Below, piece by piece: positions 52,306-61,453 of a DNA stretch of 64,000 nt. A program made the translations under genes and the position numbers. Source of the stretch: Streptomyces sp. NBC_00370 (GTDB lineage: Bacteria > Actinomycetota > Actinomycetes > Streptomycetales > Streptomycetaceae); assembly GCF_036084755.1 (NCBI RefSeq), contig NZ_CP107968.1:7572001-7636000 (forward strand), in the 5' to 3' direction. A model generated the notes under the pieces. The model had not been told where the DNA came from. It saw only the letters and a program-made list of their open reading frames with translations, and did no database searches. Each line of letters starts with the position of its first letter. Within the stretch, counting starts at the first letter, position 1.

Positions 52306-53592
52306 ATGGGCGTCGTCATTCTGCTGATCATGGCGGCCGGAGTCGCCGCGATGCTCAGCCGCAAACTCCCCACGGCCTTCGCGCTCGTCATCCTGGCCGT
52401 CGTCATCGCCTTCGTCTCCGGCGCACCGCTGACCGGCAAGAACAGTGTGCTGGAGACCGTGCTCCAGGAAGGCGCACCGGCGCTCGCCGCCACCATGATC
52501 GCCATCCTGCTGGGCTCCTGGCTCGGCAAGCTCCTCGACGAGACCGGCATCGCGGGCACGCTCGTGCGCAAGATCGTCGAGTTCGGCGGGGACCGGCCCG
52601 TCGTGGTCGCCCTCGGTGTGCTCGCCGTCTCCACGCTGGTGGGTACGGTCACCGGATCGGCGCCTGCCGCGATGCTCGCGGGCATCATCGGAATCCCGGC
52701 GATGATAGCGGTGGGGATTCCCAAGGTGACCGCCGCGGGCACGATCCTGATGGGGATCGCCGCCGGTATGCCCTTCGAGCTGCCGGTCTGGCAGTTCTTC
52801 TCCAGCGCGCTCGAGCTGTCCGTGCCCACCGTGCGCGGCTTCATGATCAAGCTGTTCCCGTTCGCGCTGTTCGCCGCGATCCTCTTCGTGCTGATCGAGA
52901 CCCGCCGCAAGGGAGTCGAGCACGCCTGGGCGCTCAAGTCCGTGTCCGCCAAGCCGGCCCCGGTCTCCCGGCGCAAGCAACTCGGCGACGCGCCCTGGTA
53001 CGCGCTGCTCACTCCGGTCGTGCCGCTGGTGCTCGCCCTCGCCCTCGACGTCCCCATCATCCCCGCGCTGCTGGCCGGTGTGCTGTACGCGCTGTTCACC
53101 ACCACCCGGCCGCGCGACATGAACAAGCGGCTGCTGCGCACCCTCTACGCGGGCTTCGAGGTGGCGGCGGCGCCGATCGCGCTGTTCGTCGCCATCGGCA
53201 TCCTGCTGGCCGCGGTGAAACTGCCGGGGGCCGTGGACGCGCTGGAACCGCTCGTCAAGGCCGTCAGCCCGCAGAACGCGGTGCTGTTCGTGCTGGTCTT
53301 CACCGTCCTCGTACCGCTGTGCCTCTACCGGGGCCCGCTGAACGTGTACGGCCTCGGCGCCGGTATCGCCGGTGTCCTCATCGCGGCGGGCGTCTACCCC
53401 GCGGTCGCCGTGCTCGGCCTGACCACCTCGTACAACCAGGTGTTCGGCGTCGCCGACCCGACCAGTACCCAGACGGTGTGGGCCGCCCAGTACGCGGGCG
53501 TCACACCACAGAAGGTGATGGCACGCACGCTTCCGTACGTGTGGTTCGTCGCCCTCGGCGGCTTCAGTGTCACCGCCGCCCTGTACCTCTGA
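52306..53592 (+). CDS. Multi-pass permease, IT superfamily type
   Basis: 428 residues with about ten to eleven hydrophobic helices. Two related halves carry AMLAGIIGIPAMIAVGIPKV and GPLNVYGLGAGIAGVL followed by the PTSTQT segment. The pattern resembles ion-transporter superfamily carriers (citrate/gluconate/C4-dicarboxylate types). Starts 4 nt after the previous gene. Most likely imports the organic acid or sugar acid used by this locus. Confidence 0.85.
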   Translation: MGVVILLIMAAGVAAMLSRKLPTAFALVILAVVIAFVSGAPLTGKNSVLETVLQEGAPALAATMIAILLGSWLGKLLDETGIAGTLVRKIVEFGGDRPVVVALGVLAVSTLVGTVTGSAPAAMLAGIIGIPAMIAVGIPKVTAAGTILMGIAAGMPFELPVWQFFSSALELSVPTVRGFMIKLFPFALFAAILFVLIETRRKGVEHAWALKSVSAKPAPVSRRKQLGDAPWYALLTPVVPLVLALALDVPIIPALLAGVLYALFTTTRPRDMNKRLLRTLYAGFEVAAAPIALFVAIGILLAAVKLPGAVDALEPLVKAVSPQNAVLFVLVFTVLVPLCLYRGPLNVYGLGAGIAGVLIAAGVYPAVAVLGLTTSYNQVFGVADPTSTQTVWAAQYAGVTPQKVMARTLPYVWFVALGGFSVTAALYL

Positions 53593-53655
53593 CCTCTCCC
53601 GGCACCTCTGACAGTCAGTCCAGTCCTGACACCCACTCCAGGGACGGAGTTCCAC

Positions 53656-54693
53656 ATGTCCGAGCCGCAGAACCCCAGCCGTCGGATCTTCCTGCGCGGC
53701 GCAGCCGCCACCTCGGCCGTCATCGCGGTCGGCGCGACGGCGGGCACGGCCGCCGCGTCCTCCCTCGCTCCGGGGGCCGCGCCCGCGGTCGCCGCCGCGC
53801 CGGGCGGATTCCCCGACTACAAGTACGTCAAGACGCTTCTGACGCCCTCCCAGCTCAAGTACAACCCGACCGGCGAGATCATCTTCCCCTGCATACGCGG
53901 CACGGCGGGCCGACTGACGGCGCCGCTCGGCCGCTACTACCTGTACTACGCGCCGCACGACGCGCCCGGTGGCATCTGCCTCGCCTACGGCGACCATCTG
54001 GAGGGCCCGTTCACGGAGTACCCGAACAACCCGATCGTCTCCAACAACTGGTCGCCGAACTACTCCGTCAGCCACGTCTCGTCCCCGCACGTGATGTGGA
54101 TCGAGGCGTCCAAGGAGATGTGGCTGTACTTCCACGGCGAGAACACCACCACCCGGCTCGCCCGCTCCAAGGACGGCATCAACTTCACCTACGACAAGGT
54201 GGTCCTGTCGTCCTCGATGATGCCGTCCGGTACGACCGAGACGTCGTACGCCCGGGTCTTCCCGCACGAACTCCCCGCGAAGAAGGCCCACTTCGTGATG
54301 GTCTTCATGCTCAACAACACGTCAAACCACCGGGACATCTGCTGGGGCTGGTCCGCCGACGGGCGCAACTGGACCTTCGACCAGAAGCCGCTCGTCAGCC
54401 ATGCCGACGTCGGCGCCGTCAATGTCGGCGGCCCGCACGTGCTTGAGCGTAACGGCAGCACGTACGTCGTCTACAACAAGGACAAGGAGAGCGGCGGCGA
54501 CCTCATGATCACCGAGGTCGGCAACGACTTCACCCTCCGCAACCACCTGGGGGTGTTCTTCAACTCGTCGAACGGGGCGCCCGACAACGGCCGCAGCGCC
54601 TCGCCGAGTTTCGGCACCGAGGGCGGAGTGCCCTACATGGTGTACGAGTCGGGCGAGCGGCTGGCCGGCAAGATCGCGGTCGCCCGCGGCTGA
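53656..54693 (+). CDS. Tat-exported beta-propeller (GH43/GH32-like) protein
   Basis: 345 residues. The N-terminus SRRIFLRGAAATSAVIAVG is a twin-arginine signal. The rest is rich in the repeats of five-bladed propellers: YYLYYAPHDAPGG, DHLEGPFTEYPNNPIVSNNW, HVSSPHVMWIEASKEMWLYF, INFTYDKVVLSS. Such folds are used by glycosidases and exo-acting polysaccharide enzymes, but the catalytic acids cannot be assigned by eye. Last gene before a strong terminator. Confidence 0.85.
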   Translation: MSEPQNPSRRIFLRGAAATSAVIAVGATAGTAAASSLAPGAAPAVAAAPGGFPDYKYVKTLLTPSQLKYNPTGEIIFPCIRGTAGRLTAPLGRYYLYYAPHDAPGGICLAYGDHLEGPFTEYPNNPIVSNNWSPNYSVSHVSSPHVMWIEASKEMWLYFHGENTTTRLARSKDGINFTYDKVVLSSSMMPSGTTETSYARVFPHELPAKKAHFVMVFMLNNTSNHRDICWGWSADGRNWTFDQKPLVSHADVGAVNVGGPHVLERNGSTYVVYNKDKESGGDLMITEVGNDFTLRNHLGVFFNSSNGAPDNGRSASPSFGTEGGVPYMVYESGERLAGKIAVARG

Positions 54694-54708
54694 CCCCCCG
54701 CGGAGATC

Positions 54709-54752
54709 GGAGCCGGCCGTGGTGACGACGTCACGTCACCACGGCCGGCTCC
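54709..54752. terminator. Strong 19-bp stem terminator
   Basis: A perfect 19-bp inverted repeat, left arm 54709-54727 starting GGAGCCGGCCGTGG, loop ACGTCA (54728-54733) and right arm 54734-54752. It sits between convergent genes and closes the LacI-controlled locus. Confidence 0.88.
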
Positions 54753-54779
54753 CGCGCGCCGGGGGCCGGACGCCGTCCG

Positions 54780-55478
54780 TCAGGGCGTCGGGCGGACGGC
54801 GGCGTCGAGTGCCGCGCGCAGCGCCGTGGAGTCCGCCCTGGCGCCCGGGTCGTCACCGGAGACGCCGAGGCCCTGCGGGTTCTTCGCGTAGGGGACGACG
54901 TACGCCGGGGTGTCGCGCTGGAAGCGCCAGCTGTCGGCGAGCGTTCCGGCGTCCAGGGCGTGGTAGCCGAGCAGATCGATCAGCCGGGTCGCCGAGGCCT
55001 TGGCCTGCGCCGAGTCGCCGGCGATGGGCAGCGTCGTACGGTCGGCGGCGCCCGCGGGCCTGGCCAGGGCGGCCAGGTGCTTGAAGAAGATGTTGTTGAA
55101 CGCCTTCACGACGTGCGAGTCGGGGAGATGGCGCTGGAGCAGTTCGCTGGTGGTCAGCTCCTCGGCGTCGAGTTCGGGGATCCGCCCGTCGCGCTCCGGA
55201 TAGTAGTTGTCCGTGTCGAGGACGACTTTGCCGACGAGGGGCGCGACCGGCACCTGGCGGTAGTTCTTCAGCGGCACGGTCACCACCACCCAGTCACCCG
55301 CCTCGGCGGCTTCGGCGGCCGTCGCCGCGCGGGCCCGTGGCCCCAGCTCGTCCACCAGCGCGGTCAGCGTCTGCGGGCCGCGTGAGTTGCTGAGGACGAC
55401 GTCGAGACCTGCCGCGACGCCCAGCCGCGCGAGGGTGCCACCGATGTTTCCGCTTCCGATCAGTCCAAGAGTGCTCAT
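54780..55478 (-). CDS. F420/NADP oxidoreductase-like Rossmann protein
   Basis: 232 residues. GLIGSGNIGGTLARLGVAAG is the NAD(P) motif; NSRG after strand 2, VVVTVPLKNY and VVKAFNNIFFKHLAALARP fit the NADPH-dependent F420 reductase-related family (PF03807). May recycle reduced cofactor for the several F420-type oxidoreductases of the window, though paralogues of this family also act on other substrates. Confidence 0.85.
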   Translation of the reverse strand: MSTLGLIGSGNIGGTLARLGVAAGLDVVLSNSRGPQTLTALVDELGPRARAATAAEAAEAGDWVVVTVPLKNYRQVPVAPLVGKVVLDTDNYYPERDGRIPELDAEELTTSELLQRHLPDSHVVKAFNNIFFKHLAALARPAGAADRTTLPIAGDSAQAKASATRLIDLLGYHALDAGTLADSWRFQRDTPAYVVPYAKNPQGLGVSGDDPGARADSTALRAALDAAVRPTP

Positions 55479-55643
55479 GGGTGTGGCAGCCGGAGCGGGC
55501 CCGGACCTATTCCCGGGCCGGGTGAATTCTCGACGCGCGCGGACGCCGGGACGCGGTCAGAATGTCCGGGAGGGGCGGGTGCTCCGCTGTGCGTGGGTAT
55601 CCGGCTCCGGACCTGCCCACAGCCTGCTGGAAGTGGTGTTGAC

Positions 55644-55901
55644 ATGCTGCTGCCGGACAGACATCTGGTCGCCGATCTGCTGAGCCGCTACCGCGCGTGG
55701 GAACGGCTGGTACTGGCCGATCCGCTGGACGACGCCACGCGCGCACGGTTCGAGGACGTGGCGTACACGCTGTGTGTGCTGATGGGGCAGCGCACCGCGC
55801 GGGAGGCCATCCTCAAGGCCGAGTCGTATCTGAGCAAGATCAAGCCCATGCCGATCTTCCCCGTCGGCCCCGAGCCGGTCGGCCCCGGACTCCACGACTG
55901 A
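55644..55901 (+). CDS. DUF5133 protein
   Basis: 85 residues starting MLLPDRHLVADLLSRYRAWE and containing RFEDVAYTLCVLMGQRTARE, the pattern of DUF5133, a small helical family found in Streptomyces. Function unknown. ATG 55644 has TGGAAGTGG upstream. The 165 nt upstream, beyond the convergent start of the oxidoreductase, contain no other gene. Confidence 0.8.
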   Translation: MLLPDRHLVADLLSRYRAWERLVLADPLDDATRARFEDVAYTLCVLMGQRTAREAILKAESYLSKIKPMPIFPVGPEPVGPGLHD

Positions 55902-55953
55902 CCCGTCCCGTGCCCGCCCGAAGCCGTCCGGTGGCGGCTGTTCCCACACCCAC

Positions 55954-55970
55954 AAGCGACCGCTTAGTAT
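55954..55970 (+). promoter_or_regulatory. Palindrome overlapping a promoter of the MDR-ACAD operon
   Basis: AAGCGACCGCTT (55954-55965) is a 5+2+5 palindrome, immediately followed by TAGTAT (55965-55970), a good -10. AAGCGnnCGCTT-type sites are typical of TetR regulators of acyl-CoA metabolism. Confidence 0.5.
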
Positions 55971-56013
55971 GCGCGTGGACGCGGTACTGCCCAATGTGTG
56001 TGGAGGCCCCGAG

Positions 56014-56982
56014 ATGCAGGCATGGCGAGTGCACCGGAACGGCGAGCCGGGCGAGGTGATGCGACTCGAAGACGTCGAGCGGCCCGAGCCGGCCGAAGGA
56101 CAGGTCAGGGTGCTGGTCCGTGCGGCGAACATCAACTTCCCCGATGCCCTGCTCTGCCGGGGCCACTACCAGGTGCGACCGCCGCTGCCCTTCACCCCCG
56201 GCGTGGAGATCTGCGGCGAGACCGAGGACGGCCGCCGGGTCATCACCACGGCGGCCCTCCCGCACGGCGGCCTGGGGGAGTACGCGCTCGCCGACGCCGC
56301 GGGACTGCTCCCGGCGCCCGCCGCCCTGGACGACGCCGAAGCGGCCGCGATGCACATCGGCTACCAGACAGGCTGGTTCGGCCTGCACCGCCGCGCCCAT
56401 CTGGAGAAGGGCGAGACCCTGCTCGTCCACGCGGCGGCCGGCGGTGTCGGCAGCGCCGCCGTACAGCTCGGCAAGGCGGCCGGCGCCACCGTCATCGGCG
56501 TCGTCGGCGGCCCCGCCAAGGCCGAGGTGGCCCGCGAGCTGGGCTGCGACGTCGTGATCGACCGGCACACCGACGACATCATCGCCGCCGTGAAGGAAGC
56601 CACCGGCGGCCGTGGCGCCGACGTCGTCTACGACCCGGTCGGCGGCGACGCCTACGCCAAGTCGGCCAAGTGCCTGGCCTTCGAGGGCCGCATCGTGATC
56701 GTCGGCTTCACCAGCGGCGAGATCCCGGCCCCCGCGCTCAACCACGCCATGGTGAAGAACTACTCGATCCTCGGACTGCACTGGGGCCTGTACGCGGCCA
56801 AGGACCCGGCCGCGATCCCGCGCTGCCACCAGCGGCTGACCGAACTGGCCGCGCAGGGCGTCGTCAAGCCCCTCGTCAGCGAGCGGGTACCGCTGAAGGG
56901 CGCAGCCGACGCCGTACAGCGCGTCGCCGACGGCGCCACCACCGGACGTGTGGTCGTCATCCCCGAAGGAGACTCCCGATGA
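56014..56982 (+). CDS. MDR-superfamily NADPH:quinone oxidoreductase-like
   Basis: 322 residues, medium-chain reductase without catalytic zinc. ANINFPDALLCRGHYQVRPP, FTPGVEICGET and HAAAGGVGSAAVQLGKAAGA are the family marks. ATG 56014 has GTGGAGG upstream. It is coupled by ATGA to the following acyl-CoA dehydrogenase, so a role reducing an enoyl or quinone-type intermediate in the same acyl pathway is likely. Confidence 0.9.
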   Translation: MQAWRVHRNGEPGEVMRLEDVERPEPAEGQVRVLVRAANINFPDALLCRGHYQVRPPLPFTPGVEICGETEDGRRVITTAALPHGGLGEYALADAAGLLPAPAALDDAEAAAMHIGYQTGWFGLHRRAHLEKGETLLVHAAAGGVGSAAVQLGKAAGATVIGVVGGPAKAEVARELGCDVVIDRHTDDIIAAVKEATGGRGADVVYDPVGGDAYAKSAKCLAFEGRIVIVGFTSGEIPAPALNHAMVKNYSILGLHWGLYAAKDPAAIPRCHQRLTELAAQGVVKPLVSERVPLKGAADAVQRVADGATTGRVVVIPEGDSR

Positions 56983-58178
56983 CCGAGGCGACGTACGCGA
57001 CCGACGCGGCGGGACTGCGCGAGCGCGCCGCGCGCCTGCTGGCCGACCACCCGCCGGCCGACACCGCGCGCGACGACTTCCTGCGGGCCCGCTTCGATGC
57101 CGGACTCGCCTGGGTGCACTACCCGGTGGGGCTCGGCGGCCTCGACGCGCCGCGCGCCCTCCAGGCCGTGGTCGACAGCGAACTGGAAGCGGCGGGCGCA
57201 CCCGACAACGACCCCCGGCGGATCGGCATCGGCCTCGGCATGGCGGCGCCGACCGTCCTGCGCTACGGCACCCAGGAACAGAAGGAGCGCTTCCTGCGGC
57301 CGCTGTGGATCGGCGAGGAGGTGTGGTGCCAGCTCTTCAGCGAGCCGGGCGCCGGCTCCGACCTCGCGGCGCTCGGCACCCGGGCGGTACGGGACGGCGA
57401 CGACTGGGTGGTCGAAGGGCAGAAGGTCTGGACGTCCAGCGCGCATGTCGCCCGCTGGGCCATCCTCATCGCCCGCACCGACCCCGAGCTGCCCAAGCAC
57501 CGCGGCATCAGCTACTTCATCTGCGACATGACCGACCCGGGTGTCGAGGTACGGCCGCTGCGCCAGATCACCGGCGAGGCCGAGTTCAACGAGGTCTTCC
57601 TCACCGGCGTACGGATCCCCGACGCGCACCGGCTCGGCGAGATCGGCGAGGGCTGGAAGGTCGCGCAGACCACGCTCATGAACGAGCGGGTCTCCATCGG
57701 CGGCTCCCGGATCCCGCGCGAGGGCGGCATGATCGGCCCCGTGGCGCGCACCTGGCGCGAGCGCCCCGACCTGCGTACCCACGAGCTGCGCCAGCGGCTG
57801 CTCACCCTCTGGGTCGAGGCCGAGGTGGCCCGCCTCACCGGGGAGCGGCTGCGCCAGCAGCTCGTCGCGGGGCACCCGGGCCCCGAGGGCAGCGGCATGA
57901 AGCTCTCCTTCGCCAGGCTCAACCAGGAGATCAGCGGCCTGGAGGTGGAACTCCTCGGCGACGAGGGGCTGTTGTACTCCGACTGGACGCTGCGCAGGCC
58001 CGACCAGGTGGACTTCACCGGACGGGACGCCGGCTACCGCTATCTGCGGGCCAAGGGCAACTCCATCGAGGGCGGCACCAGTGAGGTGCTGCTCAACATC
58101 GTCGCCGAACGGGTCCTCGGCCTGCCGTCCGAGCCGCGCAACGACAAGGACGTCGCATGGAAGGACCTCTCCCGATGA
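56979..58178 (+). CDS. Acyl-CoA dehydrogenase, Glu-carrying subunit
   Basis: 399 residues. LFSEPGAGSDLAALGTRAVR, GQKVWTSSAHVARW and NSIEGGTSEVLLNIVAERVL are present; the last contains the Glu expected to act as base. Its length and style match the FadE-type subunits that work as pairs. Start overlaps the MDR stop and its stop overlaps the next ACAD start (ATGA 58175-58178). Confidence 0.9.
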   Translation: MTEATYATDAAGLRERAARLLADHPPADTARDDFLRARFDAGLAWVHYPVGLGGLDAPRALQAVVDSELEAAGAPDNDPRRIGIGLGMAAPTVLRYGTQEQKERFLRPLWIGEEVWCQLFSEPGAGSDLAALGTRAVRDGDDWVVEGQKVWTSSAHVARWAILIARTDPELPKHRGISYFICDMTDPGVEVRPLRQITGEAEFNEVFLTGVRIPDAHRLGEIGEGWKVAQTTLMNERVSIGGSRIPREGGMIGPVARTWRERPDLRTHELRQRLLTLWVEAEVARLTGERLRQQLVAGHPGPEGSGMKLSFARLNQEISGLEVELLGDEGLLYSDWTLRRPDQVDFTGRDAGYRYLRAKGNSIEGGTSEVLLNIVAERVLGLPSEPRNDKDVAWKDLSR

Positions 58179-59251
58179 ACCTGCTCTACACGGACACCGA
58201 GGACGATCTGCGCGCCGCCGTACGGTCGTTGCTCACCGACCGGTACGACCTGCCGGCGGCCCTGCGGCGCGCCGAGTCGGGCGACCCGTACGACGCCGAC
58301 CTGTGGTCGTCGCTGGCCGGCGGCATCGGCGCCGCCGGGCTGCTCGTCCCCGAGAAGCTGGGCGGCCAGGGCGCGGGTCACCGCGAGGCGGCCGTCGTGC
58401 TGGAGGAGCTGGGCCGGGCCGTCACCGCAGCGCCGTATCTGACCAGCTCGGTCGTGGCGACCGAGACGCTGCTCGGCTGCGACACGGACTCGACGGACGT
58501 CGCCGGGCTGCTGACCGCGCTCGCCGGCGGCCACCGCGTCGCCGTCCTCGCGCTGCCCCTGACCACCCCGCCCGACGGGCCCCTGCCGGCCGCCGCCGAC
58601 ACCGTCACGGGCGTGGCCGACGCCGTACGCGCCGACGTGCTGCTCGTGCCGCGTGAGGACGGGCTGTACGCGGCCGAGACGGAAGGGCCGGGGGCGAGCG
58701 TCGAACCGCTGACCCCGCTCGACCTGACCCGGCCGCTCGCCGCCGTCACCCTCGACCCGGCGGCCGGCATCCGGATCGCCGACGCGGCGACGGGGCGCGC
58801 CGCCGTACGGCGCGGGCTGCTCGCCGGTGCGGGGCTGCTCGCCTCCGAACAGTTGGGCGTCGCCGAGTGGTGTCTGGAGGAGACCGTCAAGTACACCAAG
58901 GAACGGCACCAGTTCAACCGCCCGGTCGGTTCCTTCCAGGCGCTCAAGCACCGGATGGCGCAGCTGTGGCTCGAGGTCGTCTCGGCGCGCGCCGCCGCGC
59001 GCAACGCGGCCGACGCGCTGGCCACCGGCAGCCCGGAGACCGCGCTCGCCGTCGCGGTCGCCCAGGCGTACTGCGGCCGGGTCGCTGTGCACGCCGCGGA
59101 GGAGTGCGTACAGCTGCACGGCGGCATCGGGATGACCTGGGAACACCCCGCGCATCTGTATCTCAAGCGCGCGAAGGCGGACTCGGTGGCGCTCGGTTCG
59201 GCGGGCCGGCACAAGGAGACGATCGCCGAGCTGGTCGATCTGCCCGAGTAG
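58175..59251 (+). CDS. Acyl-CoA dehydrogenase, partner subunit without Glu
   Basis: 358 residues. VPEKLGGQGAGHREAAVVLE at the N-terminus, KYTKERHQFNRPVGSFQALK and QLHGGIGMTWEHPAHLYLKR near the C-terminus are ACAD-like. In place of the catalytic Glu segment it reads LGSAGRHKETIAEL, and the FAD-binding middle is weak. This fits the non-catalytic partner in heteromeric actinobacterial ACADs (for example FadE26/FadE27 type). Confidence 0.88.
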   Translation: MNLLYTDTEDDLRAAVRSLLTDRYDLPAALRRAESGDPYDADLWSSLAGGIGAAGLLVPEKLGGQGAGHREAAVVLEELGRAVTAAPYLTSSVVATETLLGCDTDSTDVAGLLTALAGGHRVAVLALPLTTPPDGPLPAAADTVTGVADAVRADVLLVPREDGLYAAETEGPGASVEPLTPLDLTRPLAAVTLDPAAGIRIADAATGRAAVRRGLLAGAGLLASEQLGVAEWCLEETVKYTKERHQFNRPVGSFQALKHRMAQLWLEVVSARAAARNAADALATGSPETALAVAVAQAYCGRVAVHAAEECVQLHGGIGMTWEHPAHLYLKRAKADSVALGSAGRHKETIAELVDLPE

Positions 59252-59439
59252 CGGCAGCGCAGGACCGGCGGCCCGTCCGCTTCGAACCAGGAGCGGCGTC
59301 GAACTAAGAGCGACGATCCGAAGCCGTGGACGGGAACAATCACCCGTACGGCAGGCCTGCCGGTCGGCCGTCCGGGCGCCCTCCTCCGCCACACTGGCGG
59401 CCGAATGCCGCAATTGTCACGCGGCGGAGGAGGTAGTCG

Positions 59440-59634
59440 ATGGCCATTTCGATCTCACTGGTGGTGCTGCTCGTCGTCCTCGCTGTGATCTTTCTGCGCA
59501 GCGGCGGACTGAAGGTCTCGCACGCGGTGGTCTGTGTCCTGCTCGGATTCTTCCTCGCGGGCACGAGCATGGCGCCGACCATCGCCGACGGGATCTCGAC
59601 CACCGCGGGGCTGGTGAGCAGCGTCAGGCCGTAG
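59440..59634 (+). CDS. Small two-helix membrane protein
   Basis: 64 residues, two hydrophobic helices (about 4-20, ISLVVLLVVLAVIF, and 27-45, HAVVCVLLGFFLAGTSM). A similar short protein is common in Streptomyces; function unknown. GGAGGAGG precedes the ATG with good spacing. The gap from 59252 holds nothing else that I can see. Confidence 0.7.
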   Translation: MAISISLVVLLVVLAVIFLRSGGLKVSHAVVCVLLGFFLAGTSMAPTIADGISTTAGLVSSVRP

Positions 59635-59655
59635 CCGGCCGTCCCGTCGCGCCTG

Positions 59656-60033
59656 TCACGCGCCGACCATCCGCGACCGGATCAGGAACCGCACCCCTTC
59701 GGGAGCCTCCAGGGAGAACCCGCTGCCCCGTCCGGGGACCACGTCGACGATGAGCCGCGTGTGGCTCCACGCCTCGTACTGACTCACCGACATCCAGAAC
59801 GGGACCGCCTCCTCCACCCCCTCGACCCGCAGGGACTGCAGCAGCACGTCCGAGTTGCCCGTACGGAACTCACCGTCCGGGTAGCACATGGGGGCGCTGC
59901 CGTCGCAGCAGCCGCCCGACTGATGGAACATCAGCGGCCCGTGGTCGGCCCGCAGCCGCCGGATCAACTCGGCGGCTGCGGGCGTCACCTCCACCCGCGC
60001 GGCCTGTCCGTCCGGAACCCGCTCGTCAGTCAT
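59656..60033 (-). CDS. DUF779 family protein
   Basis: 125 residues. FHQSGGCCDGSAPMCYP is the strongly conserved Cys-rich motif of DUF779, and QYEAWSHTRLIVDVVPGRGS the second. Members are usually found beside aldehyde dehydrogenase genes; none is adjacent here. The Cys cluster suggests metal binding. ATG 60033 gives the family start. Confidence 0.88.
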   Translation of the reverse strand: MTDERVPDGQAARVEVTPAAAELIRRLRADHGPLMFHQSGGCCDGSAPMCYPDGEFRTGNSDVLLQSLRVEGVEEAVPFWMSVSQYEAWSHTRLIVDVVPGRGSGFSLEAPEGVRFLIRSRMVGA

Positions 60034-60052
60034 CGTCCCAGCCAACGCCCCA

Positions 60053-60072
60053 CAACGTTGCAACGCGGTTGC
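60053..60072. promoter_or_regulatory. Palindromes between DUF779 and ABM genes
   Basis: CAACGTTG (60053-60060) directly adjoins GCAACGCGGTTGC (60060-60072, 5+3+5). The half-site GCAAC is also that of the MarR-type operators at 9871-9908, so a related regulator could bind here. Confidence 0.45.
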
Positions 60073-60140
60073 GTACGTCCGGGGCAGCTGGTCGTACTGT
60101 TGTGCTGATTGCTCCCGAACCGCAGGAATCGAGGACCGGT

Positions 60141-60461
60141 ATGAGCGACAAGACCGTCGTCGTGGTCGCCACGATCACCCCCGCCGAAGGCCGGGAGGCC
60201 GACGTCGAACAGGCGCTGCGGGAGGCGATACCCGCCGTGCACGCGGAACCGGGCTGTCTGCTGTACGCCTTGCACCGCGGTACCTCCGGTGCCTTCGTGA
60301 TGGTGGAGCACTGGGCGTCTGCCGAGGATCTTGAAGTACACAGCGGCGCTCCCGCGCTGGTCGCGCTCGGCGCGAAGCTCAAGGGGGCCACGGCGGGCCC
60401 GGTCGACGTGCAGGCGCTCGAACCGCTGCCGGCCGGGGACGCCGAACTCGGCGTCGTCTGA
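60141..60461 (+). CDS. ABM-domain monooxygenase-like protein
   Basis: 106 residues, a dimeric ferredoxin-like alpha/beta barrel. VVVVATITPAEGREADVEQA and FVMVEHWASAEDLEVHSGAP match the antibiotic biosynthesis monooxygenase (ABM/YgiN) family: small quinol-oxidising or heme-degrading enzymes. ATG 60141 follows GAGGACCGGT. Confidence 0.88.
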   Translation: MSDKTVVVVATITPAEGREADVEQALREAIPAVHAEPGCLLYALHRGTSGAFVMVEHWASAEDLEVHSGAPALVALGAKLKGATAGPVDVQALEPLPAGDAELGVV

Positions 60462-60536
60462 CCGCGCTGCGACGGGGATTCGGCGTGCGGTCCGGGTACC
60501 GTCCCGATGGGAGCCCCATCGAACGGGAGGAGCGCC

Positions 60537-61451
60537 ATGACCGGACGCAGAGCCGTTGCCGCAGGCGTCGCGGCGGCACTCGCCGCCGCTCTGGCGGCCG
60601 GCTGCACACCGACCGAGGACGGCACCACCCACCCGCGGGGCACCTCGCGCTCGGTGCTCACGGGGAAGCCGGGCGCGGCGGGCCGGGTGCTCGCCGTGAA
60701 GATCGACAACGTCCGCGCGGCGCGGCCGGCGACGGGCCTGAACAGCGCGGACCTGGTGTACGGGATCGAGGTCGAGGGCGGCCTCTCCCGGCTGATGGCG
60801 GTCTTCGACAGCAACCATCTGCCCGGCACGGTCGGCCCGGTGCGCAGCGCCCGGGAGACCGACCTGGAGCTGCTGGCCCAGTACGACCGGCCGGCCCTCG
60901 CGTTCTCGGGCGCCCAGAGCATGCTGCTGCCGGTCCTCAAGAGGTCGGACCTGGTCACCAGGACCGGGACCGGCGCCTTCTTCCGCAGATCGACCAGGTC
61001 GGCGCCGCACAACGAGTACGTGCACACCAAGGGGCTTACCGACGGCGCGGGGACCGCGAAGGACATCGGCCTGACCTTCGCCTCGGCGACCCCCGCCGGC
61101 GGCACACCCGACACGACCGCCTCGGCCAAGATGCCCGGCGCCCGCTTCGGCTTCACCTGGAGCGGGTCGAGTTACCGGGTGAGCATGGACGGCGCGCGCT
61201 CGCCCTGGACGGCGGACAACGTGATCATCCAGCAGGTGAAGATCAGGGAGTCCCGCTTCCACAGCCGCACCGGGTTCGTACCGTTCTCGGAGACGGTCGG
61301 CCAGGGCTCGGCCGTCGTACTCAGGAACGGCCGCTCCTACGACGTGCGTTGGAGCAGGCCGACCGAGAAGGCGGGCACGACCTACCGCCACGACGGCCGG
61401 ACGCTGCCGCTGAGCCCCGGCCGCACCTGGATCGTCCTCGCGCCGAGCTGA
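60537..61451 (+). CDS. DUF3048 lipoprotein
   Basis: 304 residues. Lipobox LAAGC after a short signal (TGRRAVAAGVAAALAAALAA). The mature part has VLAVKIDNVRAARPATGLNS and YGIEVEGGLSRLMAVFDS, the hallmark segments of the two-lobed DUF3048 family (YerB-like), proteins linked with the envelope. ATG 60537 with GGAGGAGCGCC upstream. Function unknown. Confidence 0.88.
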   Translation: MTGRRAVAAGVAAALAAALAAGCTPTEDGTTHPRGTSRSVLTGKPGAAGRVLAVKIDNVRAARPATGLNSADLVYGIEVEGGLSRLMAVFDSNHLPGTVGPVRSARETDLELLAQYDRPALAFSGAQSMLLPVLKRSDLVTRTGTGAFFRRSTRSAPHNEYVHTKGLTDGAGTAKDIGLTFASATPAGGTPDTTASAKMPGARFGFTWSGSSYRVSMDGARSPWTADNVIIQQVKIRESRFHSRTGFVPFSETVGQGSAVVLRNGRSYDVRWSRPTEKAGTTYRHDGRTLPLSPGRTWIVLAPS

Positions 61452-61453
61452 GC

